Assembly (NCBI GenBank): GCA_026413225.1
Contig: CM048552.1
Coordinates: forward strand, 193,474,053-193,538,052
Origin: Otis tarda
Taxonomy: Eukaryota; Chordata; Aves; Otidiformes; Otididae
Length of the DNA: 64,000 nt
Direction: 5' to 3'
A program made the translations under genes and the position numbers. Positions within the stretch are counted from its first letter, which is position 1. Each line of letters begins with the position of its first letter. Below, in pieces: positions 1 to 11,175 of this stretch. Under the pieces are notes generated by a model. That model was not told the origin of the DNA, ran no database searches, and saw nothing but the letters and a program-made list of their open reading frames with translations.

Positions 1-799
1 GAGATATTTCTCGTACGCTACATGTTCATACCCTTCATCATAAAGAAATATAGACACTGGAACATGCTTCACCCTTCCCAGAAGGTAGAATTCAATGTAC
101 CTGCAATGCTCCCAGCCATACTGGGTTTGTAATCAGGGGCTCACAGAGGCACTAATTAGAAGCACTGATTAAGTCCACTGCTCTGTTTACAGCACCCGGG
201 TGCAAGCCTGGGCTTGTGTTTCTAACACCCAGTATGACCAGCTCCTACGAGCCTTTGCATTCAGTCCAGCTCTGCTCACAACATCTGGCTCTGAGCTCAA
301 TCCAGTTTCTTTATACGGCACACATGTTGGCTGAGTCTGGATTTGGGTTCCTGGCATAGTTCCAGCTCTTCAGCAAACAATAACCAATTAAATTCATGAA
401 ACAAAACACAGTATTAAGAATTTCACTTCAATACCATAGAATTGTGTTGTTATTATAGATCTCACTTTCAAAGTATTGTAAAGCAAGACTTTTAAACTAC
501 TTCTCTGTTCTGTCCCTATTCCCAGAGAAAAGAAAATAATTGAATACTTATTAAATATATGTATTATGGAGTTTTTTAGTTAATTTATTCGTTCTTTTTT
601 TCCCCTCAAAATATGACAATACCTAAATTTACATATTCGACCTGAAAGCTGAGCTGTAAGTGCTCTTCACTGGGCAAAGCCAGTCTTTTGTTATCTATTT
701 GATTAGCTAGAAAGGGGCACTGATGGGCTCCAGAGGGAGCCGAGGTCGGTCAGCTCATATTTCTCCCTTGGTTGGCAACTAGCAACACTTTGTGGTACC
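1..799. other. Unique non-coding DNA, no gene seen
   Basis: AT-leaning sequence with short ambiguous open frames only. I see no exon-like frame, RNA gene or recognisable transposon. The last 80 bases run into a CR1 fragment whose exact left edge is unclear. Confidence 0.6.
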
Positions 800-905
800 A
801 AAAGTGAGGACCACAAGAATGATCAGAGGCTGGAACACCTCTCCTATGAAGAAAGGCAAATTTAACAAAGAGCAGTGAGGAAAGCTTTGGGGAACTGGGA
901 AACAG
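800..905 (+). mobile_element. Short CR1 LINE fragment (end of reverse-transcriptase region)
   Basis: About 50 bases near 810-860 match the conserved CR1 stretch that encodes the segment ending in LEHLSYEE near the end of ORF2: ACAAGAATGATCAGAGGCTG followed by GAACACCTCTCCTATGAAGA. A weaker resemblance continues to about 905 (GAGGAAAGCTTTGGGGA). Both flanks are lost, so this is a remnant with no coding capacity. Edges are approximate and the call rests on remembered CR1 consensus, not an alignment. Confidence 0.6.
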
Positions 906-990
906 ATGGGGAGAACTCATCGTCATCTTTCTTGTACTACCTTTTACTCTCATCAAAAGTGTCACTGAATGGCAAAAAAACTTTAATAGA

Positions 991-1345
991 TTGTGGTGGG
1001 TTCATCGTGGCAGGCTGCCAGATGCCCACCCAGCTGCTCTCTCACTCTCCCTTCTCAACAGGACAGGGAGAGAAAACAAGATGAAAAGGCTCATGGTTCT
1101 GGATAAAGATAGAAAGATCACTTACTGAGTACCATCACAGGCAAATCAGACTTGAATTGGGGAAAATTAATTTCATTTATTGCCAGTAGAGTTGAATGGT
1201 GATGAACAAAGACAAAAAACCTAAAATACCTTCCCTCACCCACCCCCTTTTTTTCTCCAGGCTCAGCTTCACTCCTTCATCCACAGCTCCTCTGTCTCAC
1301 CAGTTGCTTCTTCCCCGCCTTGTGCTCTCAGAGACATTGAACCTC
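991..1345 (-). mobile_element. Partial antisense LTR of an avian endogenous retrovirus
   Basis: This stretch resembles the reverse complement of the 3' part of the solo LTR at 61901-63038. Shared landmarks, in order, are the block GCTCTCTCACTCTCCCTTCT near the start, a segment ending GGCAAATCAGACTTGAATTG, then GGGGAAAATTAATTTCATTT, and a C-rich run with CACCCACCCCC. It covers only the R/U5-like third of that LTR and is visibly more diverged than the 3' copy. No target-site duplication is evident and the right edge is uncertain. No viral coding sequence lies next to it. Confidence 0.7.
1176..1181 (-). promoter_or_regulatory. AATAAA polyadenylation signal in the LTR fragment
   Basis: The plus strand reads TTTATT, which is AATAAA on the minus strand, the same orientation as the LTR piece. 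It sits just upstream, in LTR sense, of the conserved GGGGAAAA-type block, in the same relative place as the AATAAA of the 62.8-kb LTR. Activity today is unknown. Confidence 0.4.
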
Positions 1346-4300
1346 TGGGTGCTACGGCAGTATATATAAATAAATTGGTACATGACAATGGTGATGTACA
1401 TTAAACCCTAAGTACCATATCAGGCTGCATGCAATTCAAATGTACAAATAGAGTAATACATTGATTTGCCACTTATGTTCTTTTTTAAATCTCATACAGG
1501 GTTTAGAACAAAGTAAATTAAGGCATTTAAGATTACGAACATGGTGCTGAAAGGTCGTTTGTTCCTCTCGTTTACACTGCCCCCAATATGATTAGCAGCA
1601 CTGCAAATGAAGGTTGTTTTGAAAAAAAAACAATGTTGAAATATCTGTATTCATTCAAAGCATCTTCTCACAGTGTGTGAGACAGGCCGTGCTGGTATGC
1701 TTCAGAGACCGGATAAAATAATTAGTTTTAATGTTGCTGGTACAAACTGATCAACATGAGGGTCAGGAAAGATCTGTTCCCTCTCAAGTACAAGGCACTG
1801 CACAACCTCGGTACGCTGCCAATTGAGATTAAGCTCTTAAAGCAGCCAATGCTGGCCAGAGACATGGACTTCAAATGTATGTGTAATTACATTGCTTTTA
1901 AGAGAAGATACAGTAAAATACTGTCTTAAGCAGAGATTAATCTCAGGCAGTGTTAGCACTACTCCTGTGCTTCCTCCAGAGTCAGTGAGGGAGGGGCACC
2001 TTGGAAAGGTGGTTCATCCTGTGCTAACACCTTCCCAGATGGACCCCATGCACCCGATCTTCCAAGATCATCTCTTCTGATGACATCCAGTCTCATACTA
2101 AGGATGTCACAGACTTGAAGAACCCATTACGTCCTTACAATTAGCATGCAAACAAATATTTTCTTCTGCAAAATATTGCCTGTTTAACTCTGTATTTTTT
2201 TTACAGTTGCCATCACAATGAATACACAGAATAATTATTCTATGTTTGAAAATAATACAAGATGGCATTCTGCTATAGAACATACTGACAGCCCAGGACT
2301 GCTGCTAAATTAATACAAAAAGATAATCAAACATCTATGTCAATTAAGACCTTATTAATCTAGTTAATAATGAATACAAGCTTTGGGTTTTGGTTCAATT
2401 AATGTAATAAAGACTTATATACTGTGATAGGCATCTTTGAGAGTAAGATGTATGGTTTTGTGTTACATTTGAGACCTTAGAAGATTTGTTCTTCTATAGA
2501 TAGCTTCTACTTAAGAAGCTTTGGCTTGGATTTTCTGCAGGATAGTTTATGTGCCACTGCCTAGGCTCAACTTTACTATGCTCTTTGGAGTCAGTGAGAC
2601 AATACAACTCAGCTGTGCCCGGGTTCTTCTGGCCCTTCCTCTATTTTTTTATTGTTCACCTTTCTAGACTGATGTTAGCTGGCATACACACACCTAAAGT
2701 CACTCCCTGCTGGGCAGAGGCTCTGAGATGACGGAGATGTGAACCTCCCAACCCCTCAGATGTCCTCTTTAGCACAGGAGCAGGGGGTAAGAGGAGACTC
2801 AGTCTCAGCAATAACACCACCTCATCACTTAGCAGCATCTCACTGGGGACCCTGGACAAGAAACAGGAGTGCAAGTCTTAAAGTCTGGACTTGTTATATG
2901 TAAACCTTGATATGGGTAAACATTTCTTGATACCGTATAGTGTAAAAATGTCCCCTCTGGATTGCCAAGAGTAGAAAATTAAGTCATAGCTCTCCATGTT
3001 ACAGCATCTTGGCAGGATGCAATAACTGTATTCATGAAAAAAAAACCTTTACAAAGTGACATGAACGTGCTAGACAGTAGAATAAAATTATATCCACCAG
3101 ACTATGGTTAGCTATGAACCCCTCAGGGAAGGGAAAAGTTCAGGGAGCCAGAAACATAATTAAATACTTTTGTTTAACTTTATCAGTATCAGTTTCCTTC
3201 TGAGATGTCTGTCTTTTAAGAGCCTCTATTCTAAACCTGAGCAATGATGATCTAGGAAAGAAGGGTACAACAGTTTCTTCCTATCTGCTATTGCAGTTCC
3301 TCCCCTACACTCTGCTCCATCCTAAGCTGCATTTAGCCAGGGGGTCCCACCCCACCCTCAGGAGATAGAAGGGAGAAGGTGAAGCTGAGCTGGATGATTT
3401 CTGCCCCATGACACACAGCATGAACCACAGCAGCAGTGCTCAAGTTTGTAAAATGTAGCTCGTTGGAAAAAGAAAGCAGCAGCCTGCTTCTAAATAGTAA
3501 CAGCAGCTTTTTTTTTTTTTTTTTTGCTTAAACAAGCAGCATAGGAATATTGTTATCCTCAGCAGGCACTGAATAAAAGAAAAATGGTAAACCATTACCA
3601 TGTTATTGGCTGTCTGTTTTGTTTTCAATTTGCCACAAAAATAGAACAGTAATAATTGTGAGATATGCAAAGGAATTGTCAAAATATATGGAAAAATAAA
3701 AGTGGAGATAAAGAAATAAAATATGAAATGTGTTGAGAAATTTGGCTCCTGTGTAATCATTTCCTAGTGTAGGCTGTCACAGTTGCTTACCCATCCTGGT
3801 ACTGAAAGTCTAAAACCAGAATATTTACACCAAGATACACTAAAAACATCTGGTTGTACTGCTAACTCTGTGCACAGCTTAGGCTGACAGCCTTTTCAGT
3901 TAAAATGTACAAGAAGCACCTGAATACCTTACCCAGCATCTGCCACTGAACCTATGCTTCTTGCTACTGCCATAAAAGAAAAAGCAATGGGTTTGTAAAT
4001 GGAAGGGGCAGAGCCAGTAGCCTGCAAATGGTCAGCCAGGGGCTGGCAGCACCCCATTGCCCCCCTCTCCCCATAAGGTAAATGATCTCGACCTCATAGG
4101 GTAGTGAATGGCGCTGCCCAGGGGCAGGGATCATGCTTTTGTGGGGACCCGCATGCCAGCCCACTTCGTCCTGATTCAGAGAGGAGCCATGAGGTGTGAT
4201 GGTGTGTTTACTTCCCCAGAAGGCAGCTGCAACTGCCTGTTCACAGTTCGGTTGAAAGCATGAAGTGAGAAGCCTCCGGCCAATACCCTCCAAGGCTATC

Positions 4301-5402
4301 CTGGTCCTAAGCTCCAAGTGCACAAACCCCTGCAGCATCCAGGAAAAGGGCTGAGCACAAGCTGCAGCAGAGATCAGAACAGGATGAGCATCTTCGACTC
4401 TGTTACAGCACTAACAGATAAACTCCTGCAGAAACAGACTCCAAGAAATAAATCTCGGCACGCAGGAAAGACACACGTTGTCTGACGAATGCAGTGATGC
4501 AGGAAGGCAGATGAAAACATGAGGGATATATTTGTACAAAGTGGGAAACAGATAAGGTTTTTACAGTTACTACAGAAAACTGGCATGAACAGCAACCTCC
4601 TGATATACATAGTTTTCCCCAGAAATGCTGCTGGGGAGAACTGGCAAACCAGCCACAGCCTAGCTGAGGACTTCTCCAAGAGAAGAGACACCACCTCATC
4701 TAATGCCAGGGCTGCACGCTGCCAAGAACTGAGCCCCACGGATGAAACAAATACAGCGCTGGAAGGGAAGGAGGTGGGAATACTTCCTTGAGAAGCCCAA
4801 ATCATTATTAAGAACTTCTTCCAATGGCAATAGAAGTTGAAAGCTGATACTAGGATGTGGGAAAAAAGAGCCAATAAACCTCTTGGAGTGGGTAAGATAC
4901 AACTGGAATCAAATAAAAGTAGTGGAGAGGTGCTCACGCAGGCATGTGATAATTTTGTTAATGGGATTTGGAAGGCTGAGAACTAAGATTTGGATACACT
5001 CCCCAATGGATTCTATTCATAGTGAAGCAGACCCAGCTGTTTGGGGGAAATTACAGCATAATCTCATCATTGGCAGATCCTATGGAAATGTTGCTGTGTA
5101 TCATGAAGAGGATGGTATTTCAGATAGACAGCTTTCTGCCTGGCGAGTAATTAAGACATAGGGAGAGAAGAGAAATGGTGGAGCAAATACTAAATTTTTT
5201 TACACACTGGAAAACGCTAGGAAGGCAGTACTTATTCCCTTGTAAAACTGAAATGATCTGAAAATACTAGAGACATTTGCAGAGTGTGATTCTGTAGCAT
5301 TTCCAGATTTTCAGTGTTTTAGTGGTTTTAATGCCTTTATAGTCAGCAAATTTTAATCTTTTCATTATTTACATAATTACCTATTTTATATCTATATAAA
5401 TA
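1346..5402. other. Unique AT-rich non-coding DNA
   Basis: No gene or clear transposon seen. Contains an 18-base T run at 3508-3525. The longest open frame in the window (minus strand, 4374-4937, 187 codons) lies here, but its translation is rich in Ser, Leu, Cys and Phe with no family resemblance, so I treat it as chance. Confidence 0.55.
3508..3525. repeat. Poly-T tract, 18 bases
   Basis: An uninterrupted T run. No LINE or SINE body is recognisable next to it, so it is called a simple repeat, not a retroposon tail. Confidence 0.9.
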
Positions 5403-5893
5403 TATCATAGTTTAGCCTTGCTCAGGACCAAACTACGCAGTCTCTTGCTCACTACCCCCATCCTCCAGTGGGACAGGGAGGAGAATTGGTAAAGAAAAGA
5501 AGGCAAAACTCATGGGTTGAGATTAAAAAAAAAAGTTCAAGAGAAAAAAAAAAAACCAGAAGAAAACAGAGATAGAAAACAAACAAACAAAAAACCCCAA
5601 TAACAGAAAATACTTAAGCACATAATTTACAGTACAATAGCTCACAGCCAATCCTGATGCCCAGCTTCCTACCAAATAGCAGGAATCTCCCCTCAGCTCC
5701 ATCCCCACTTTATATACTGAGCATGATGTCACAGGGTGTGGAACAGCCCTTTGGCCAATTTGGGTAACTTATGCCAGCTGCTGGTTAATTAGTAAACTAT
5801 CCAGGCTGTGTCCCCCAGCCACAGGTGCCATGGGCTCCAGCTCCTTTCCCAACTCAGGTGAAAATTAACTCTATCCTAGCCGGAACCAGGACA
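5403..5893 (-). mobile_element. Antisense solo LTR, second avian ERV family, about 490 bp
   Basis: On the minus strand the element begins TGTCCTGGTTCCGGCTAGGA, a start typical of an LTR family widespread in birds. It continues with the block TTGGCCAAAGGGCTGTTCCA, then the TGACATCATGCTCAGTATAT promoter region, T-rich tracts, AATCTCAACCCATGAGTTTT, and a 3' part with GTCCCACTGGAGGATGGGGG and GAGACTGCGTAGTTTGGTCC. The plus strand shows the opposite end as TATCATAGTTTAGCC, so the expected CA terminus has mutated. The five bases outside each end (AAATA and GTATA) do not match convincingly, so a target-site duplication is not established. No gag, pol or env remnants flank it. Confidence 0.8.
5708..5716 (-). 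promoter_or_regulatory. TATA box of the antisense LTR
   Basis: The minus strand reads TATATAAAG, preceded by TGACATCATGCTCAG. This arrangement is a typical U3 core promoter and marks minus-strand transcription. Whether it still works is not knowable from sequence. Confidence 0.6.
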
Positions 5894-8800
5894 GTATAGA
5901 TACAAAAAATGGATATAGAATAGCTAATGGTAAAGAATGAGAGGTTTCATATGCCAAAGCAAACTTTTTCAGTTATATTTTATTTTTTATCCACCAGCAA
6001 ACCCGGTTTTAGTTAATCCAAATTATTAATGAACTTATCATCTTTTATCAATTTAATTTTATTAAAATTATTATGAACAAAACATATTTTAAACATCTGT
6101 CACATTTAGCTTCAAAATTTGCTAAATTTTTTTTTTTCACTTTACAGTTCCAAATAATATTTCAAGATCATATTTACAAGTTTAAAAGTTTTTTTTAAAT
6201 GGCAAGCCCAGTGACACAGAAAGTTTATTTGCTCTACACAAACTAGTACTTTATTTTCCCAAATAACGAGGCAATAACAAGCCCAGTGGAAGACTCTGGT
6301 TCTAGGAGGAGTTGTTTCTTTTTCACTTTTTTCCTTGGGTCAGTATTTCCCCATGTCCCCAGTTGCCAAGTCACATTAAGGATATTGCACGCACTAAATG
6401 TGCCAAGTGTGGCTACATACCCGCAAGTCCTCTCGCCAAGCTCCTGAGCTCCTGAAAACCAAGCTCATGACAAACGAGATGGTGACGTTGCCAGAGGAGG
6501 ACTGCTGAGAAGTCCTCACCATCAAGCAGAATCAACCAGAAAGCACCCAAATCAGAGTACAGTCTCATTCTCTAGGTCCTGCACGTTTGCACTCTTTGCT
6601 CTCTTTCCCCAGGGATTTTGGGGTCAAGGCTGCAGTAATACAATTTTCTTATACGACATCCCTGAGACGTCACTGGAAAGCAGCACAACTCCCTGTTTGC
6701 TGGAAATCACGGCCATGTGCATGACTCCTGAAAGCACAGCCAAAGGCAAAGGTGCTAAAGCAAGGCTGTCTCCTGATTTTCCCAGGGGAAGGGAGGAGGT
6801 AGCACCTCTCTCCACAACCTGAAGCAATAGGATTGGAAAATCAGGTGCCAGCATGAAAATCCATCCCTGGAAATCGCTCTAGCTCCTGGTAGTATCATGA
6901 TGTATAACTAGCTTGCAAATGTAATTTTCCTTTCTGAATAAAATGAAAAAAATTGAAACAATGCTCCATGTTAGAAACATTTAGATATATCCTTAATTGC
7001 CTGTGTATGGCAACTGGAGGACATCTACCCAGCAGGGAGAGAAAAGGGATTACACTGCTTTTCCTTTGACTGAATACCCATTTTCAGCCCTGGAGCGTTT
7101 TATCTCACAGGCCCTACTGCAGATGGGAAACAGCTCTGACCATGTGCAACTGCTGCTGCCTAAACCAACCTGCAGCTGCTTGGTCTCCCCGGGGAACAGA
7201 TCTACAATTTTTCCTGCCATGGGAGTGGCAATGGCAATGCAAATAGCAGAAATCTTACCTCCAGTAAGACTGTGGGGATCAGTAAGTCTTCAATACAAAC
7301 AGATCAAAAACCTTCCCAGATAATGTGTATAAATTATTTCCTTTTCATAAGAAAGTTGTAAATATGTGGGTTTTGGTTGTTTTGTTTTGTTTTGTTTTTT
7401 GTTAAAACTGCATTTTGTAATACAAATCTGAAGATCTACCCTAATCATTTATTACCTATGAGGGCTGAATTCCCAAAGCACGTTATGTGGAAAGGATCCT
7501 GCTTAGTGCTATTTCAAAGGAGTATAGGATTTGGGATTAAAGATTCTCATTATCAAAACTGACAAGTTATTTTAATTATTAACATCAATCAAGTCTCCAC
7601 AAGGCATAAGCCTTAATAGGTGTTTTTCCAAAACTTCTTTTTTAACATTTCCATTTGCTTTCAAATGTTCACAGTTGGTTAAGGCAACACACTCTGATAT
7701 AAGCAATCCTATTAATCGGATACCCCCTCAAAACGCTCTGATCGTCTCTGATCGTCTTAGCAATGGCAACCAGGAAGCTGATTCGATAACCACGGCAACT
7801 TATCTTGAACAAATGTCTGGTTTTATTTTAATTCCAGATAAGTACACCTGGTTAAAGGTATAGGAACAGCTCATACTTTCTGAGGCACAATGCTATTCAA
7901 TTCAGGACTTCAAAGAAAAACAAACAGCAGAACCTCGGGGAAATCCACTGTGAAGAGAGCTGGTATTAGATGAGGGCATCCTGGCTGTTTAAGTAGTAAG
8001 AGTTGGTAAATCAAGCAAGGTAAGACCTCAGCCCAGAGCTCTAGATCATGTTGCTCTACAATGCCACAGCCACGAGCAAAGCACAGGCAGTACAAGAATG
8101 CCCTGAATCAAAGGCCCAAAGGAGAGAAATTTATCACTGATCACCCCAAGGCACCATAGAGCAAACTAAAATGGCCAGAAAGAAAGTAGTAAAGTTTTCT
8201 TGGAGGCAAGTACAGTCAAGGTAAAAACTAACTCCTCCCAAATGAGTGGAAACTAAAAGAATAAAAACGACGCACCAAGCCAAGTCCATGCTGCCATAGC
8301 TCAGCCCACCCATTACAAATGGACACATTACCTTAGGGCTGACCCCAAACACAAGGCATGGGGACAGCCCTCTGCACTCTTCCTTTTGCACATGCTAGCA
8401 GGGCCACCATGCACACACTGCTTCACCACTTGGCAGTGTGGTGGCACAACAGGAGAGAGCAGTGAAGGTGAGAGATGCACCATCAGCTCTTGTTGTTCTC
8501 CCCATCAGAAGGGAAGGAGCAAAAAAGGGATCCAGCCCATCCTTCCTGAGCACCTTCACCCTGCAGAGCCCAGCCAGCAGCTTACTATGTCCCTCTCTAT
8601 CCAAAAACATGAACTGTAGTTTATCATAAAATCTGCAACAGCTGGACGGTGGATGCACTGGGCCCCAAAACACTGCTTAATTTATTTCTTTACAGCACAA
8701 AATCTTGACATAGAAAGGGGACTGCGAAACGTTTCCAAAATGATCATTGGTTTTTTTTGCTAAGACTGCTAAATCTTTCCTGCCTTCCAAAAAACATCTG

Positions 8801-10549
8801 GGACACAGAGAAAAATATATTTAGCTATAACACTCAAACATGAAAAAAGTTCATAAATTTGCTTCCTATTGAGCAGAAACTCAGAAGCTTTGTCTACTCC
8901 AGCAAATTTACCCACTGCTGATAAAGCTGTTACAACTGGTGCTGAACTCAGTTTAACTTCAAGTGCAGCCAAGGGTAAACTGTCTTTCCACATAATTTTC
9001 CAAATTCTACTGAATTCAATGGCAGGTAAATGTGTCAGTTCTTAACTGAATACCTAAATATGAATTTAGGACCCTAGTTTTAGATTGCTAGGTTTGCACA
9101 TTTTCATTTGTACCACCATCAGCTCTGTAACGCTGTCAAACTTTCAATAAGATTACTGCAGTCAAACTTTTCAGAAACATTGCTGCAAATATACAGAGGC
9201 AACCCAGTAGTAAAAATGTAAAGCATTATCAGAAATTCTGTCCATATGCTTTAACTCCAGTAAAAAATATTTTCCATAATTTGCTCTACATTTAAAAAAA
9301 TATTTTTCCTTGTGATTTGAAACCTAAGGTGAAAAAATATTGTCAATTTGTTTTAAAGAAGAGTGGCAAGATGAAAACTGTGTTAAAATTCAGACTGGGC
9401 TCTGGACTAGAGGAACCCATTTACATGAGTTACAATGACCGACTCAAGGGCATAAAGCTCGGTGTGTTTTTATTCACAGCTGTGCTTCCCTACCAGGCTC
9501 TGTAAAGTACAGGAAGTAGGTTTCCAGGTGTAACTCCAGCTGTTAGGAAGGCAGAAGGAACATATATAATTATTCCACTCAAGCAGCTCTGACTGACCGA
9601 GAAGCTGGAAGTTCAGAAGCAGTAACGCCAAGCTGACCGCCATGCACCACGCATCTGTGATGGCTACAGGCTCACCAAGGGCACACTGGAGAGGAAGCTC
9701 TCATTTAAGAACACAAAATCTTATTATTCAGAAAGGTCAAGCACAACTAATGCATTACCTGCCTGCCGCTACTGATCCTGAAACTGTACTACAAGTACTT
9801 CACAGTGACCACTGCTCTGTAAACAATTACATTTGTTCTGCTTAGAAAAATGTGTATATATTGCTCAAAAACATTTGCAGTAACTTGTCTGTTGAAACAT
9901 TGCATTCTCTTTTTCATAAATGAAAAGAAATTTGATTCAACTTTAGCTCTCTCTCCCCTTTCTATTTACCATGCATCCTATGACCATGTACTCCTTACAT
10001 GTATAAATAAAATAAGAAATAATTTCATTGTGAGCTTTGGGGATTTTTTCCTACTGTATTTTTCAACAGTAAATTTATACACGATCAATGATAGGATTTA
10101 AGAGCTTTATGATCATATTTATCGTTGATTAGCACCCACAGTGGTGCATCAGGCACCTTTTGTGTGTATCAGATATAGATCAACTGAATGAAAATCAGCA
10201 AGCACTCACCTCCTCAGCCCAAGGAGAAAGGGATGTTTCTTTCAAGTATCATGCCTCAACTTACAGTAGTCCCATTCTCTACTTACCCCAACTGTACAAC
10301 GGTATTCCCTCCTTCTAAAGGTGGGAAGAAGTTCAAGTTTTGCCGCATGTGCTGAAGACCAGTCGGGCTTTCTGGCAAAACACAGAAACTAGCTCCAAAG
10401 AATCAGGTATTGCAAAGGAGGCACCTGCAAATTCCATTCCTTCTTTCTCCAGTTTCACTATGTCTGCAAACTGAAGGGAGAAGGACGTAGCCTTCCAACG
10501 GACTGCTGAAGACTTTCCAGCTTTGCTGGTGGAGCTGGTTGGAGGACAA
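5894..10549. other. Unique non-coding DNA
   Basis: AT-rich at 5.9-6.3 kb and 9-10.1 kb, and slightly GC-richer at 8.3-8.7 kb. It holds a TTTTG microsatellite at 7379-7403. No exon, RNA gene or transposon is recognisable. Open frames are short and overlap on both strands without domain resemblance. Confidence 0.55.
7379..7403. repeat. TTTTG microsatellite
   Basis: Three to four GTTTT units followed by a longer T run. Confidence 0.85.
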
Positions 10550-11175
10550 GCACTGGTGGAAGACAAGCTGAACATGAATCAGCACTGTGTCCTTGCAGCA
10601 GTGAAGGCTAACCATGTACTGGGCTGCATTAGCAAGAGAGTAGCCAGGAGGTCAAGGAAGTGATCCTTCCCCCTGCTTGGCATGCATGAGGCATCTGGAG
10701 CACTGTGTCCAGGTGTGGGGCCCCAGTATGCTGACACTGGAGAGGATCCAGAGGACGATCACCAAGATGGTTATGGATCTGGAGCACACGATGTGCAAAG
10801 AGAGGCTGAGAGATGTGGCTTGGTTCAGCCTGGAAGAGAGGAGCACGAGGGGCACCCAATTAATAGATGTCCTCAACTACCTAAAAAAGGGACATCAGAG
10901 GTGTGCAGCTAAAGGAAAAGAAGTAAAAAGTAGAACAAGTTGCAATAAGGAACATTTTAACTGAATGTAAGGGGAAATAAAATCATAATGATAGGGGTGA
11001 AGCACTGGTACAGGTCACTCAGAGGGGTTATCTCCATCCTTGGAGATTTTCAAAATTTCACTCAAAAAGGCCCTGAGCAACCTGACCTAACAGGGAAGTT
11101 GGTCCACCTGTGAGCAGGGCTTGGACTAGATGTCCTCCAGAAGGCCTTTCCCACCAAATTATTCCATTATTTTAA
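10550..11175 (+). mobile_element. CR1 LINE, 5'-truncated 3' end, sense
   Basis: CR1 is a non-LTR retrotransposon that copies itself by target-primed reverse transcription, usually leaving 5'-truncated copies. The sequence begins at the segment encoding KLNMNQHCVLAAVKANHVLG, close to the usual CR1 ORF2 motif. A second frame (10677-10964) continues with LEHCVQVWGPSM, LERIQRTITKMVMDLEH and FSLEERSTRGTQLIDVLNYL, all standard landmarks of the ORF2 C-terminus. A frameshift and stop near 10660 break the reading frame. From 10910 on it is degraded but still shows TTGGACTAGATGTCCTCCAG and AAGGCCTTTCCCACC of the CR1 3' untranslated region. It ends near ATTATTCCATTATT, where CR1 carries its terminal short repeat. 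It is non-functional. Confidence 0.9.

Noticed and set aside
4374-4937. Minus-strand open frame of 187 codons, the longest in the window
   Set aside because: The composition is Ser/Leu/Cys/Phe rich, with no domain or family resemblance, overlapping frames on the other strand and no splice context. Chance frame.
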